DNA from: Bacteroidota bacterium | GTDB lineage: Bacteria > Bacteroidota > Bacteroidia > 2-12-FULL-35-15 | Length of the DNA: 64,000 bases | Assembly: GCA_947479085.1 (NCBI GenBank) | Contig: CANJYB010000004.1 | Span: 124,001-188,000, forward strand | Reading direction: 5' to 3' | In this document: one piece after another, positions 18,126 to 27,024 of the stretch | Layout of the letters: each line of letters opens with the position of its first letter | Position numbering within the stretch: position 1 is the first letter of the stretch | Position numbers and translations under genes: made by a program | Notes under the pieces: model-generated | The model's database searches: none | Told to the model about the DNA's origin: nothing | What the model saw: only the letters and a program-made list of their open reading frames with translations

Positions 18126-18731
18126 TTGACCGATACTATTGTTCCTCATACTAAAAGCAAATCATCCTTTCAATTTCTAAGAGTGGTGGTGTTGCTGATT
18201 CTTATTTTATACATTATTACAAGGATAATGCTTTTTCTGGGCTTATTTATGGAAGAAATTAATTGTTCTGCAGAAAAAACAATTTCAAAAGAAAACAAAG
18301 AATGCCTTGTTTCAGATAATGGTTATGAGTTTGATAATGCAAATGGAAGAACGGATGAAAAAGCTTTGGAAAGTAAATATTCAATAAAACTTACTCCGGA
18401 TAATCAATATGGAATGTCGATGACATTAGCTGTCCCAAAAGGCGGAGAAGAATATGAAGCATCTGTCTGGTGTTTTGAAAATGCAATTTCTGCGGATTCT
18501 TCCGGCTGGCCTTATTTAGTTGTTTCCGTTGGAAATCAGTTCTGGAAAGGGGTGACAAATTTTTCAGAAAAGAAAAACAGTTGGGGAAAACTTCATTTTA
18601 AAGTTATTGTCCCTCATGGAATATATAAAGATCCGCTTGTAATATATTGCTGGAATAGTACAAAGAATATTGTTTACTTCGATAACATGACCATCAAAAG
18701 AGAAAACTACCTGAAGTTTTTTAAATGGTAA
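18126..18731 (+). CDS. Membrane-anchored protein with a jelly-roll-like (carbohydrate-binding-like) module
   Basis: I do not recognise a named family. A hydrophobic segment at residues 20-40 (VVVLLILILYIITRIMLFLG) would anchor the protein, leaving a single beta-rich domain outside. That domain ends NSWGKLHF...VIYCWNSTKNIVYFDNMTIK, the same pattern found twice in the protein at 24704-26458 and once in that at 26494-27015, so it probably binds the same surface glycan. The start is uncertain. The open frame reaches a TTG at 18045 but that overlaps the divergent MBOAT start; I prefer the TTG at 18126. It is the only plus-strand gene inside the polysaccharide locus. Confidence 0.6.
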   Translation: MTDTIVPHTKSKSSFQFLRVVVLLILILYIITRIMLFLGLFMEEINCSAEKTISKENKECLVSDNGYEFDNANGRTDEKALESKYSIKLTPDNQYGMSMTLAVPKGGEEYEASVWCFENAISADSSGWPYLVVSVGNQFWKGVTNFSEKKNSWGKLHFKVIVPHGIYKDPLVIYCWNSTKNIVYFDNMTIKRENYLKFFKW

Positions 18732-18738
18732 AAATAGT

Positions 18739-19203
18739 TTAATCCTTTTTATTATGCACCACCCCGTACTTAATACGATACCAGATACGTTCGTGCCAAT
18801 AGTAAACTAAGATTTTTACAAACAATTCTGCAATTACTACCTTTGTTGCCATTGTCGTCATATCAGAGTGGTTTTTATTAAGAAATAAAGCCAATCCAAA
18901 TGTAACAAATGACCCCAGAATTCTCCATGTTACAGATTTAGCAATGTGGCGAACCCGCGAAACAATATCAAAATCAAAATTAATATGGTACCAAATACGT
19001 TCATGAACTAAATAGAGGACCATTTTAAAAAAGAATTCACCAATTGCAATTCCGGATGCAATGTCTGTAGCGTTTTCTTCTTTTTGAAAAATAATAAGAA
19101 CCAATAAGAAAGTAGTTACAAAACTAAACACACGCCATGTAATTGCTTTAGCAATATGCCGTTTATATAAAATGACTGGTTTGTTTATATTACTGTTTGG
19201 CAT
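18739..19203 (-). CDS. Membrane protein with two tandem DUF2061 domains
   Basis: The 154 residues contain two copies of the DUF2061 unit: residues 14-75 (AKAITWRVFSFVTTFLL ... EFFFKMVLYLVHERIWY) and residues 86-147 (AKSVTWRILGSFVTFGLA ... ELFVKILVYYWHERIWY). Each has two predicted membrane helices and ends in HERIWY. DUF2061 proteins have no settled function; in Bacteroidota the domain often sits beside sulfate-assimilation genes, which is not the case here. The gene sits between the two acetylation pairs and points the same way. Confidence 0.85.
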   Translation of the reverse strand: MPNSNINKPVILYKRHIAKAITWRVFSFVTTFLLVLIIFQKEENATDIASGIAIGEFFFKMVLYLVHERIWYHINFDFDIVSRVRHIAKSVTWRILGSFVTFGLALFLNKNHSDMTTMATKVVIAELFVKILVYYWHERIWYRIKYGVVHNKKD

Positions 19204-19276
19204 TTTTAATCAGGTTATTCAAATAAATAAAGTTTTCAAATGTATGTTATTTTTAATTAAGCAACTCTGTGGAGTA

Positions 19277-20626
19277 TTAATTGTTTATTTTTTCCTTAAG
19301 TATTCTTTCTTTCTCATTATAACACCAAATGGCGGCATTAATAAATTCATCCGTTTGCGAAATGCCTTTTTGTTTGGCATTATCAATAAGTTGTTTTTTC
19401 CACACTTTATTAGTGTTAATGTTTTTCATGGTTTCAAGAATAAATAATTTGTATTCCTTTTGTTTAAGAATATAGTAAGCTTTGTTTTTAGGTGAATAAA
19501 GCTCATAAGCCTGATCAATAAATCCAAAAGGAAAGGCTGCAAGGGAAGCATCAGTTGCTAATAATAAAACAACATCCCTTTTTTCTATTTCTTTTTTTAA
19601 ACGAAATACTTTATCATTTTTGTCAGAAGATTCCCCATTATTGTAGTTCCAATAGCTCCACCCGGAAAAAACACTATCTACAATATTTGTGGCCACAATG
19701 TTACTGAAGTAACTATCAGATATGGCGAGTAGATTTGGCTTAACTGAATTAGAATCGGAAGAGTAAGTCAAATTCAAATAAGCCATTTTATAAAAAGGTA
19801 ATTCACTAAAAACATTTAATAAACTTCCTTCATCCTTATCTGTTCGTATAAGCGTATCACCTAATTTTATTTTATTTATTCCAAAATTGGTTAACCTGAT
19901 ATTTTTGATTTGTTCAATTTTTTTTGCAATAGTATCAATGGCCAGGTAACAGGCATATTGCCCCCAGTGTACACCTATTTGTGAATAGATTGGAAATTTT
20001 GTTTTGTCCTTTAAAGAAATAAAATAATTACGCAAATCTATAAAATTCAAATCTGTTTTTTTTAAGGCATTGATATAGCATTGATAATTATTGCTGTCTT
20101 TCGAAGAAAATTCATTCAATTTGTCAGGAATAAATTCAGGAAAATAACTTGCCTTGCCGGGAGCAAAAGCAAAAAGCACTTCTATGTTTTTTTTCTTTAA
20201 TTCATTTTTAACCACTCTGGCCTTTTCTATTTGCAATTCAATTCTTTCTTTGCCAATAAAGTCCCTTCCTGTATATCCATCTATGTACCCTTTATCATAG
20301 AGATAGCCATTCTTACCAATTATTACTGTTTGAAATTTTGAAATATTATACAGGGAGTAATTAATCTGGCATTGTAGTTTCACAAACCAATCGTGAAACC
20401 CAAGATTTTCATTTATTGCCTTTTCAAAATTCTGTTGAAACATTCCGGTTTTCCATGTTTCCTTTTTAAATTCAGGAAAAGTTGCTACATCAAAAAAACC
20501 ATTTAAGGGTTTTTCTTTAATCAAATCAAATTGCTTTTGAAGAAAGGGAATAAATAAGGAAAGAAGAAAAACTAAAAAAATAACATATTTTAATTTATCA
20601 GAAGTGGTTTTATTCATTGCATCCAT
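19277..20626 (-). CDS. AlgX/AlgJ-like SGNH-fold polysaccharide O-acetylation protein (pair 2)
   Basis: Paralogue of the protein at 15491-16645 with the same role by inference. After a hydrophobic anchor (about residues 12-30) it has GKNGYLYDKGYIDGYTGRDF, FAFAPGKASYFPEF, IGVHWGQYACYLAID (His near residue 219) and ISDSYFSNI near residue 301, where the usual Gly-Asp-Ser is Ser-Asp-Ser. The frame extends upstream to 20674, inside the MBOAT gene; the ATG at 20626, 4 bp after that gene's stop, mirrors the spacing in pair 1 and is preferred (449 residues). A C-terminal tail of about 60 residues, rich in Lys/Asn/Glu, is absent from the pair 1 protein. Confidence 0.8.
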   Translation of the reverse strand: MDAMNKTTSDKLKYVIFLVFLLSLFIPFLQKQFDLIKEKPLNGFFDVATFPEFKKETWKTGMFQQNFEKAINENLGFHDWFVKLQCQINYSLYNISKFQTVIIGKNGYLYDKGYIDGYTGRDFIGKERIELQIEKARVVKNELKKKNIEVLFAFAPGKASYFPEFIPDKLNEFSSKDSNNYQCYINALKKTDLNFIDLRNYFISLKDKTKFPIYSQIGVHWGQYACYLAIDTIAKKIEQIKNIRLTNFGINKIKLGDTLIRTDKDEGSLLNVFSELPFYKMAYLNLTYSSDSNSVKPNLLAISDSYFSNIVATNIVDSVFSGWSYWNYNNGESSDKNDKVFRLKKEIEKRDVVLLLATDASLAAFPFGFIDQAYELYSPKNKAYYILKQKEYKLFILETMKNINTNKVWKKQLIDNAKQKGISQTDEFINAAIWCYNEKERILKEKINN

Positions 20627-20630
20627 CTGC

Positions 20631-22061
20631 TTAAAATTTATAATAAATAAATGGATTAAAATCGTTACTAACAATAGAGCTTGCGCATATAACCATTAAA
20701 GCATAACAGCATATACCGAAAACAATTGTTTTCCTATTTGTTAATGAAAGATTGAACAGGTTTTCCTGGAATAAGGTAAACCTTTTAAGTATACCACCAA
20801 AGGATAAAAGAATAGCTATTCCCAAAATGACATAAAAATCATTAAGAATATACGGGCTTTGTGAATTCGAAAAATTGAAGGAAAACATTTTTTGAATTAT
20901 TGCATTTGCGGTTGGTAAATCAGCTGTTCTGAAATATACCCACCCAATTACAACAATGATATATGTAATAACAATGCTTGGAATACGACCAACTGATTTA
21001 TAAAAATTTAAAAGGAAAATCCGGTCAGCTATCAAAAAGAAGCCATGGAAAGCCCCCCAGATAATAAAGTTCAAGGATGCCCCGTGCCACAATCCGGATA
21101 ATAAGAATACTATCCATAAATTGAGATTCAAACGGGATTTCGATTTTACCTTATTTCCGCCTAATGGAATATAAAGATAGTCGCGCATCCACCTGCCAAG
21201 GGTTATATGCCATCTTCTCCAAAAATCGGTAATACTTTCGGCTATATATGGATTATTAAAATTTTCAGGAAACTTAAATCCAATCATCCTGGCAATACCA
21301 ATGGCCATGTCCGAATAACCTGAAAAATCGAAATAAATCTGGAACGAATAAGCAATCATTCCAAGCCAAACCAAAGGAGTATTTAATGTGGAAATATCAT
21401 TACTGAATATTTTATCCACTTCTGCTCCCAAAACATTTGCTATCAATACTTTTTTGGAAAGTCCTATAACAAATCGAAACAACCCTAATAATTTATTATT
21501 TATTGTTTCATGGTTTTTCCGGTCAATGATCTGGTCAGCAATTTCATTAAATCGTACAATGGGTCCCGCAATCAATTCGGGGAACAGAAGTATAAATAAT
21601 CCATAGTCCGTTATTTTAATAAAAGGGGCATGTTCGTTTCTATATACGTCAATGCAGTAACTTAATTTTTTGAAAGTAAAAAAGGAAATGCCTATAGGCA
21701 AAGCTACCTCCGCAAAATTTAGCGGATGAATATGAACGGATGCAAAAAACGAATTAACATTTTCAACAAAAAAATTAAAGTATTTAAAATATGATAAGAG
21801 ACCAAGATTTAATAGTACAGAAAGAGAGAGTAGCTGCTTCCTTCTTTTTTCTGAAGTTGCCTGGTATATTTTCTTTACGATAAAAAAATCTAATATTATA
21901 GAACCTAAGACAACAAAAATAAAAACGGGGGCACCCCAATAAAAAAACAGAATGCTGGAAAGTAAAATGAAATAATTTTTAAAGGCCTTTGGTAAAGAAT
22001 AATAAATAACAAGGAAAGCAGGGAAGAAATAAAATAGGAATAGACTACTGCTGAATACCAT
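20631..22061 (-). CDS. MBOAT-family O-acyltransferase, AlgI-like (pair 2)
   Basis: Membrane acyltransferase of 476 residues, homologous to pair 1. Signatures: LPIGISFFTFKKLSYCID, DFSGYSDMAIGIARMIGF, SITDFWRRWHITLGRWMRDY, and GLWHGASLNFIIWGAFHG near residue 325 with the conserved His. It starts 3 bp after the stop of the lipoprotein gene at 22065-22703 and is followed 4 bp later by its AlgX-like partner. It therefore sits in a run of closely spaced minus-strand genes that begins with the module lipoprotein at 27015. Confidence 0.92.
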   Translation of the reverse strand: MVFSSSLFLFYFFPAFLVIYYSLPKAFKNYFILLSSILFFYWGAPVFIFVVLGSIILDFFIVKKIYQATSEKRRKQLLSLSVLLNLGLLSYFKYFNFFVENVNSFFASVHIHPLNFAEVALPIGISFFTFKKLSYCIDVYRNEHAPFIKITDYGLFILLFPELIAGPIVRFNEIADQIIDRKNHETINNKLLGLFRFVIGLSKKVLIANVLGAEVDKIFSNDISTLNTPLVWLGMIAYSFQIYFDFSGYSDMAIGIARMIGFKFPENFNNPYIAESITDFWRRWHITLGRWMRDYLYIPLGGNKVKSKSRLNLNLWIVFLLSGLWHGASLNFIIWGAFHGFFLIADRIFLLNFYKSVGRIPSIVITYIIVVIGWVYFRTADLPTANAIIQKMFSFNFSNSQSPYILNDFYVILGIAILLSFGGILKRFTLFQENLFNLSLTNRKTIVFGICCYALMVICASSIVSNDFNPFIYYKF

Positions 22062-22064
22062 AAG

Positions 22065-22703
22065 TTATTGAGTTTGCCCTGCAAGAATTTTTCTGTTCGG
22101 TGTTCGATTTAAAGCAAATTCTTTAATTGTTAAATTTGATCCAGATCTTGATATTAAGATCCAACCATAATGATAATTGCCATTTCGTTTTATTTTAAAC
22201 CCAACGTAACTATCACCGTATGGTCCATTATATGAGGGTCCCCAAAACACTATAGATTTGATTGTTGCGGAAGTGTGATAGCGAAGATTGCTGTTAATAG
22301 CATCATTAATATGTAAAAAATTGAGTACAGTTAAATTTACTCCAAACTGTGTATCATAGTAATTTAATGTTGCAATAGAGTCTATTGAATTTATCATATT
22401 TAAGCCACTTTGATAAAAATAATTTGATAAAGGATTTGATGCACTTTGCCATTGATAATAATGACTAACACTCAAAGTAATATCATTAATGCCGTCATTA
22501 TCAAGATCTATCTGAATAGAAGCAGTTGAATCATTTGGATTAGGAATTCCTGAAAAGGGATAATAGGAACTAACAGATGTTATTGTTGTATCTGGAATAA
22601 TATTATAATAGTAAATGTCATCTACTTCTAGGTGGGATTTTCGGCAAGACAAGAAGGAGAAAACAATGCAAAACGAAAAAGAAATTTTTAAGATTATTTT
22701 CAT
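22065..22703 (-). CDS. Lipoprotein of unknown function in the polysaccharide operon
   Basis: The 212 residues begin with a lipoprotein signal ending FSFLSC (Cys near residue 20). The mature part contains IQIDLDNDGINDITLSV, an Asp/Asn-rich calcium-loop-like stretch, followed by a beta-rich region with YVGFKIKRNGNYHYGWI. I do not recognise a named family. It is translationally close to the MBOAT gene of pair 2 (3 bp gap), so it is probably made together with the acetylation machinery at the cell surface. Confidence 0.75.
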   Translation of the reverse strand: MKIILKISFSFCIVFSFLSCRKSHLEVDDIYYYNIIPDTTITSVSSYYPFSGIPNPNDSTASIQIDLDNDGINDITLSVSHYYQWQSASNPLSNYFYQSGLNMINSIDSIATLNYYDTQFGVNLTVLNFLHINDAINSNLRYHTSATIKSIVFWGPSYNGPYGDSYVGFKIKRNGNYHYGWILISRSGSNLTIKEFALNRTPNRKILAGQTQ

Positions 22704-22756
22704 TGAGTTTGTTTCTTAATGCAAAATTATTAGCTAACAAAAGTAAAATAAAATAT

Positions 22757-24700
22757 TTACTCTATCGTTAAATCATAAATCTCTCCCGGAATATCATTCG
22801 CAGGGAAAGGAATATTATCCTGTGCATAAGGTGTTCCCGGCCACCATTTGGTATTATGATACTCCTGTGTAATAATTAAAAGCATCTGGTTATTTGCAAT
22901 AGATGTTATCTTATCATTCATGTAACCTACTTCTCTCATTTTATCAGGTGATGGTCCTATACGCCAGATAATTTCAGTTGGTCTCCAATCAATTTCGAAA
23001 TAGTAAAACTTACCGGCAAATAATTCATCATCGGTTTCTTCCTTTTTCTCGGTAAGGGCTCTGTAATTCTGGTCCCAACGGTGTGCATAATAAGTTTGCC
23101 CTTTATAATCTACAGGGTTGCATCCAATTCCGAAATCCTTAGGTTCGCTGCATGCCATATCCCAATTGGTGCAGGCAACTGTTATTTTATCATCCGTGTT
23201 TAAAATTTCATCCGGCAATTTTACATTCCAGCTATTTATATTTTTATTATTGTCATTCGGGTTTTTATAAACAGGTGGAAAAGTATTGTCTGGACAATAA
23301 GGAGGGGTCTTTAAGATTTCAAAATCTATTTCAGTATAATCAACTGCAGGTACTCTTTTATCAGTACTACCGCCCCAATAGGTGGCCATATACCCATTTT
23401 TATTGCAATTTCTGCGGAAGTTCCAGTCTCCGCCTCCTTGGGTAATCAGCCAGATGGCATTTGTAAGACCATTCCATACATTGTTTTTATTCAGCAGTTC
23501 GGTCATTTTAATTTTTACCCGAAACTTACCATACGTTAATCCGTGTCGGGTAATAATACCAACACTTTCTTTTTTCCATTCTCCGTAAGTTGTTCCGGGA
23601 TTCTTAATAATTACCTTTTTTTCTTTTGCGTCAGAAAACACCGTTTGACATGGATGCTTGGCGGTCTGAATAATCGTTGGAATTAATTCATCTTTGGTGT
23701 AAAAACTTTTATTCCAATTGTAATCCATTTTTGAATAATTGTCTTTCAACACATCAGCCACCACCGGAATATTATCCATTTTTGTAGAAATATCCACATA
23801 GTTGATGAATTGCTGTAGTGGAGCATTCTTAAAAAGGTTGCTATCCTGTCCGCATGTGGCACAAAAGAAAGATTTGTCATAATCCTTTCCTCCATAAACA
23901 TTATCATTAACGTAAATACCATTTCCTAAATTCGGTTGTGCTATTACTTTTAAAGTGCCTGAAGATTTGGTGGCGATGGAATTCTTTAATTGTTTTCCTT
24001 CACCAAAAAGGTAATAGTAATAGGGGTTAGCGAAGTGTTCATTATTCTTTTTATGGATGTCCTGGATATATGCAGGAATATTTTTTAAATCATTTTCTGA
24101 AACCACCACCAATAGAAAACTATATTTCCCAACCCTTGGATTCCTTTGCCAGCGATTATTAATTCCATTTTTTATATACCTTTCTTCATTCCGGGGGTTG
24201 CCAATAATTCGGAAATTACCCTGAATTTTATGAAAGTTGTTATCAGCAGTTAAACTAATTTCTTTAAATAATGTGGATGTGTTTTCCCAACTGCCATAAA
24301 AATTCTCTTCTGCATATTGGTGTTCTTTATTTGTTGAGGAATCTAATTCAGGAAACTTATAGGTTTCGTTTTGGTAGTATAATTTGTAAAAGAACTTTTG
24401 GTTGGAAGATGTATTGTTTTTTATTTCAAATTCAAATGAAAATAATCCATCCTTTTGTTGTTTTACAGTTGGTAGCACGAAACCGCCATTTGCGTTATCA
24501 TAATCAATAAAAATAGTTTTGTTTTCAGCACTATCCTTTTGCCAGTTTTCAAGAGGATTAAAATTCTGTAAAGTAAAATCTTCACATTTTAGGGAAGAGC
24601 CATCTGATGAAGTATTATTATTGCAGGAATAACTGATGACAATAGCAACCAGTATGATTACTAACCTTTGTGTAAATTTTAAAATAGATAGTTTATTCAT
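22757..24700 (-). CDS. GH16-like (laminarinase/carrageenase superfamily) lipoprotein
   Basis: Predicted surface glycan hydrolase or transglycosylase of 647 residues. A lipoprotein signal ends SYSC (Cys near residue 26). Residues 35-330 form a less familiar beta-rich region. From about residue 370 the fold looks like GH16: YGKFRVKIKM, AIWLITQGGGDW, then YTEIDFEIL near residue 455, which fits the GH16 E-x-D-x-E catalytic signature, and later YFEIDWRPTEIIWRI. The Cys-rich stretch in between (CPDNTF, MACSEPKDFGIGC) is unusual for the family. It begins 3 bp after the stop of 24704-26458. Substrate unknown; an inactive glycan-binding role is possible but the three acidic residues are intact. Confidence 0.78.
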   Translation of the reverse strand: MNKLSILKFTQRLVIILVAIVISYSCNNNTSSDGSSLKCEDFTLQNFNPLENWQKDSAENKTIFIDYDNANGGFVLPTVKQQKDGLFSFEFEIKNNTSSNQKFFYKLYYQNETYKFPELDSSTNKEHQYAEENFYGSWENTSTLFKEISLTADNNFHKIQGNFRIIGNPRNEERYIKNGINNRWQRNPRVGKYSFLLVVVSENDLKNIPAYIQDIHKKNNEHFANPYYYYLFGEGKQLKNSIATKSSGTLKVIAQPNLGNGIYVNDNVYGGKDYDKSFFCATCGQDSNLFKNAPLQQFINYVDISTKMDNIPVVADVLKDNYSKMDYNWNKSFYTKDELIPTIIQTAKHPCQTVFSDAKEKKVIIKNPGTTYGEWKKESVGIITRHGLTYGKFRVKIKMTELLNKNNVWNGLTNAIWLITQGGGDWNFRRNCNKNGYMATYWGGSTDKRVPAVDYTEIDFEILKTPPYCPDNTFPPVYKNPNDNNKNINSWNVKLPDEILNTDDKITVACTNWDMACSEPKDFGIGCNPVDYKGQTYYAHRWDQNYRALTEKKEETDDELFAGKFYYFEIDWRPTEIIWRIGPSPDKMREVGYMNDKITSIANNQMLLIITQEYHNTKWWPGTPYAQDNIPFPANDIPGEIYDLTIE

Positions 24701-24703
24701 TAT

Positions 24704-26458
24704 TTACTTGTTTTCAATTTTGTATAAACCTATGCTATTGGGCAAACTTGTATTACTTTCCATTTGATTACAATGTTTTCCATTAAAATCTGCATCAGAA
24801 CAATTGCAACTAATAACAATTAAAGTTGACTGATTGGAACTGATAAATCTACCTGAAATGATTTTTGTAAACTCATAGTATTTTGGATTGTAGTCATTGG
24901 AATAACCTTTGAAATCAATATTACCTAAAATAACATAACCACCTCTTTCTTCCTGTACTAACTTCAGATCAAATCTCCAGTCCATATTTAACTTTACTAT
25001 TTCCGATTTATTATCGCCATAATAATCTCCTGAAAAAGTAATGTCAGTAGGTTTGAAGAAAGTAAAGTCATGAATTTCTGAGTTTTTTTTAATTTTTAAT
25101 AAACTATCCACCGACAAAACTTTTCCCTTCACTTTTGTAAATTCATTTGTTGTTGATGAGAAAGAAAACAGTTCTGCTTTGCCATCATGAATACAAATAA
25201 TTTCGTCTAAATTACTTTTATCTTTAATAAAGTCGCCTACTATAAATTCATCATTGGGAGTAAAACCCGATAAGCTACTATAGTTAAAGTTTTGTTTTGA
25301 AAAATAAATGGTTCGAAATGGAGGTTTGTTTTTTTGTGGAGAGAATTTTTTTTCATAGATACTGTTTGCATCAATTGTTGAGACATCTCCTTTTCTATCG
25401 GCACCTTCCCCATATACAACTTCCATATCATCAATAAGTAAGTCCGTTCTCCCTTTGTTCCAAACATTCACCTGTATTTTATCTTCCAGTGAAATCTTTT
25501 CAGGAGGAACACTAAAGGAAGCATTTATTTTTGTCCATTGATTTTTAGGGAATGGTTTGTTCTCTGTACTTTTTCCATCCCAAAAAACACTTTCTCCTTT
25601 TGAATTTGTTATGGAAGCTGTCAATACAGCATTCGGTTTATCGGTCATCGGATAAACCCAAACACTTGCAGTTATTTTTTTTATTAATGAGGTAGAAACT
25701 TCCGTCATCTTTTTTACCACCAATGGTCCATACTCTCTTCCTCCTGTTAAATCACAAGCCATTTTACCGGAATGTGCAACAGTTTGTTTAATACTCTCCG
25801 TTCCAGTTAATCCTTCGTTACTTTCAAAATCATAAAGGAAATTACTTGTTGAGCTTTGTCCCACCGGAACGGGAATTCCCATTCCTTGATAGTTAACAGC
25901 AATATCATCTATATAAAATTCTTCTTTTGCTTTATTCCAGGGATAGAGTTTAATAATATAAGCAGGGTTGATAGTTTCTGGTTTAAGATTAAAAGTAAAA
26001 TGAAGATTCCTCCAGTTTTCTGTTTTATCACCATTCATTGGTTTGCTTTCCCAGTAGATGTTTTTTCCATCCTTATCTTCCACAGATAAAACATATACAG
26101 CCTCCACTTTCTTTTTTGCCCAGCATTTTACTTCAATGTCTATATTCTTCAAACCCTGATAACCCGGAATGGCATTCATCTCCTTATTTATTCCAAAGCC
26201 GTATTCAATAGAAGATTCTATTTTAAAACTTCTCTTTCCCGAAAATGCTTTTTCTGCAGAGACATTTTCCATAGACTCAAAGTCTATTTTTTCTGATAGC
26301 AAAGTGGTAAGCACAGCAGAATCTTTTCTGACAAGCTCTGCACCAGTATTAAATTTTTTAGCGTACTGGTGTCTTAAAAAAAGATAAGAGGATGTAAACC
26401 CACATATAACAAGGATTGAAAAAATAATAATTAGTTTCCTTACTTTCTTTTGTGGCAT
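24704..26458 (-). CDS. Membrane-anchored protein with two jelly-roll-like modules and an FG-GAP-like C-terminus
   Basis: A 584-residue protein with an N-terminal transmembrane anchor (residues 8-27). Two homologous beta modules follow, about residues 55-190 and 205-350. Each runs from an SGKRSFKI/SGKMACDL stretch to a W-x-x-L/I-x-x-x-F stretch and closes with a YIDDIAV or LIDDMEV strand. This is the pattern of carbohydrate-binding jelly-roll domains. The last third has GDFIKDKSNLDEIICIHDG and GDYYGDNKSEIVKLN, which resemble FG-GAP/VCBS calcium-loop repeats, and a Cys cluster (SCNCSDADFNGKHC). No named family recognised. It is in tandem with the GH16-like gene (3 bp gap), suggesting a partner in glycan handling. 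Confidence 0.72.
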   Translation of the reverse strand: MPQKKVRKLIIIFSILVICGFTSSYLFLRHQYAKKFNTGAELVRKDSAVLTTLLSEKIDFESMENVSAEKAFSGKRSFKIESSIEYGFGINKEMNAIPGYQGLKNIDIEVKCWAKKKVEAVYVLSVEDKDGKNIYWESKPMNGDKTENWRNLHFTFNLKPETINPAYIIKLYPWNKAKEEFYIDDIAVNYQGMGIPVPVGQSSTSNFLYDFESNEGLTGTESIKQTVAHSGKMACDLTGGREYGPLVVKKMTEVSTSLIKKITASVWVYPMTDKPNAVLTASITNSKGESVFWDGKSTENKPFPKNQWTKINASFSVPPEKISLEDKIQVNVWNKGRTDLLIDDMEVVYGEGADRKGDVSTIDANSIYEKKFSPQKNKPPFRTIYFSKQNFNYSSLSGFTPNDEFIVGDFIKDKSNLDEIICIHDGKAELFSFSSTTNEFTKVKGKVLSVDSLLKIKKNSEIHDFTFFKPTDITFSGDYYGDNKSEIVKLNMDWRFDLKLVQEERGGYVILGNIDFKGYSNDYNPKYYEFTKIISGRFISSNQSTLIVISCNCSDADFNGKHCNQMESNTSLPNSIGLYKIENK

Positions 26459-26493
26459 TTGTCTGGTGTTTATTCTTTACTAAAGAAAAAGAA

Positions 26494-27015
26494 CTAATAA
26501 AATTCTACTTTAAAATCATCTAACAGTATTTCCTCTTTTGAAGTGTTCCAGACATAAAGTTTCATTATGCTCTTCGGGTCCAAGCCGGCAGGTATTTTAA
26601 ATGACTCAGAAATATGAACCCATTTGTTGTATTCGTTTACCTTTTCATCTGCCGGATTTCCTGCCCAAAAAAGATTTTTTGTATTATCTGGTTTATCAAT
26701 ACTTATTACTGTTTTAGCTGTAGCTTTTTTGTCTTTTAAAAATATCCAATACGAAAAAACTACCGAATCAATTTTTGTTTTGCTGATATCTTCCAATGAT
26801 TTTGAATATCCAAGACTATAAATAGTTGCTGAATCTATTACGGCCACCGTTCTGCCGGAATGTGCGTTGTCTGTTCTTTTTGATGGAAATGAAGTGGACC
26901 ATTCGCCAGGTTCTGCATTATTAGATGACATGATAACAGGTTCAGTTGCCTTTTTTTCTTCTGTTGAACAGCTTGAAACAATTAAAATGGTTGATAGTAA
27001 TAAAAGTGTACGCAT
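26494..27015 (-). CDS. Small lipoprotein with a single jelly-roll-like module
   Basis: The 173 residues open with a lipoprotein signal ending IVSSC. The rest is one module of the kind duplicated in the next gene downstream: NAHSGRTVAVID at its start, KWVHISESFKIPAGL in the middle and KLYVWNTSKEEILLDDFKV at the end. Likely a surface glycan-binding lipoprotein by inference. It lies 9 bp downstream of the ABC ATPase gene and 35 bp upstream of the two-module protein. Confidence 0.72.
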   Translation of the reverse strand: MRTLLLLSTILIVSSCSTEEKKATEPVIMSSNNAEPGEWSTSFPSKRTDNAHSGRTVAVIDSATIYSLGYSKSLEDISKTKIDSVVFSYWIFLKDKKATAKTVISIDKPDNTKNLFWAGNPADEKVNEYNKWVHISESFKIPAGLDPKSIMKLYVWNTSKEEILLDDFKVEFY

Positions 27016-27024
27016 AATTTATTT

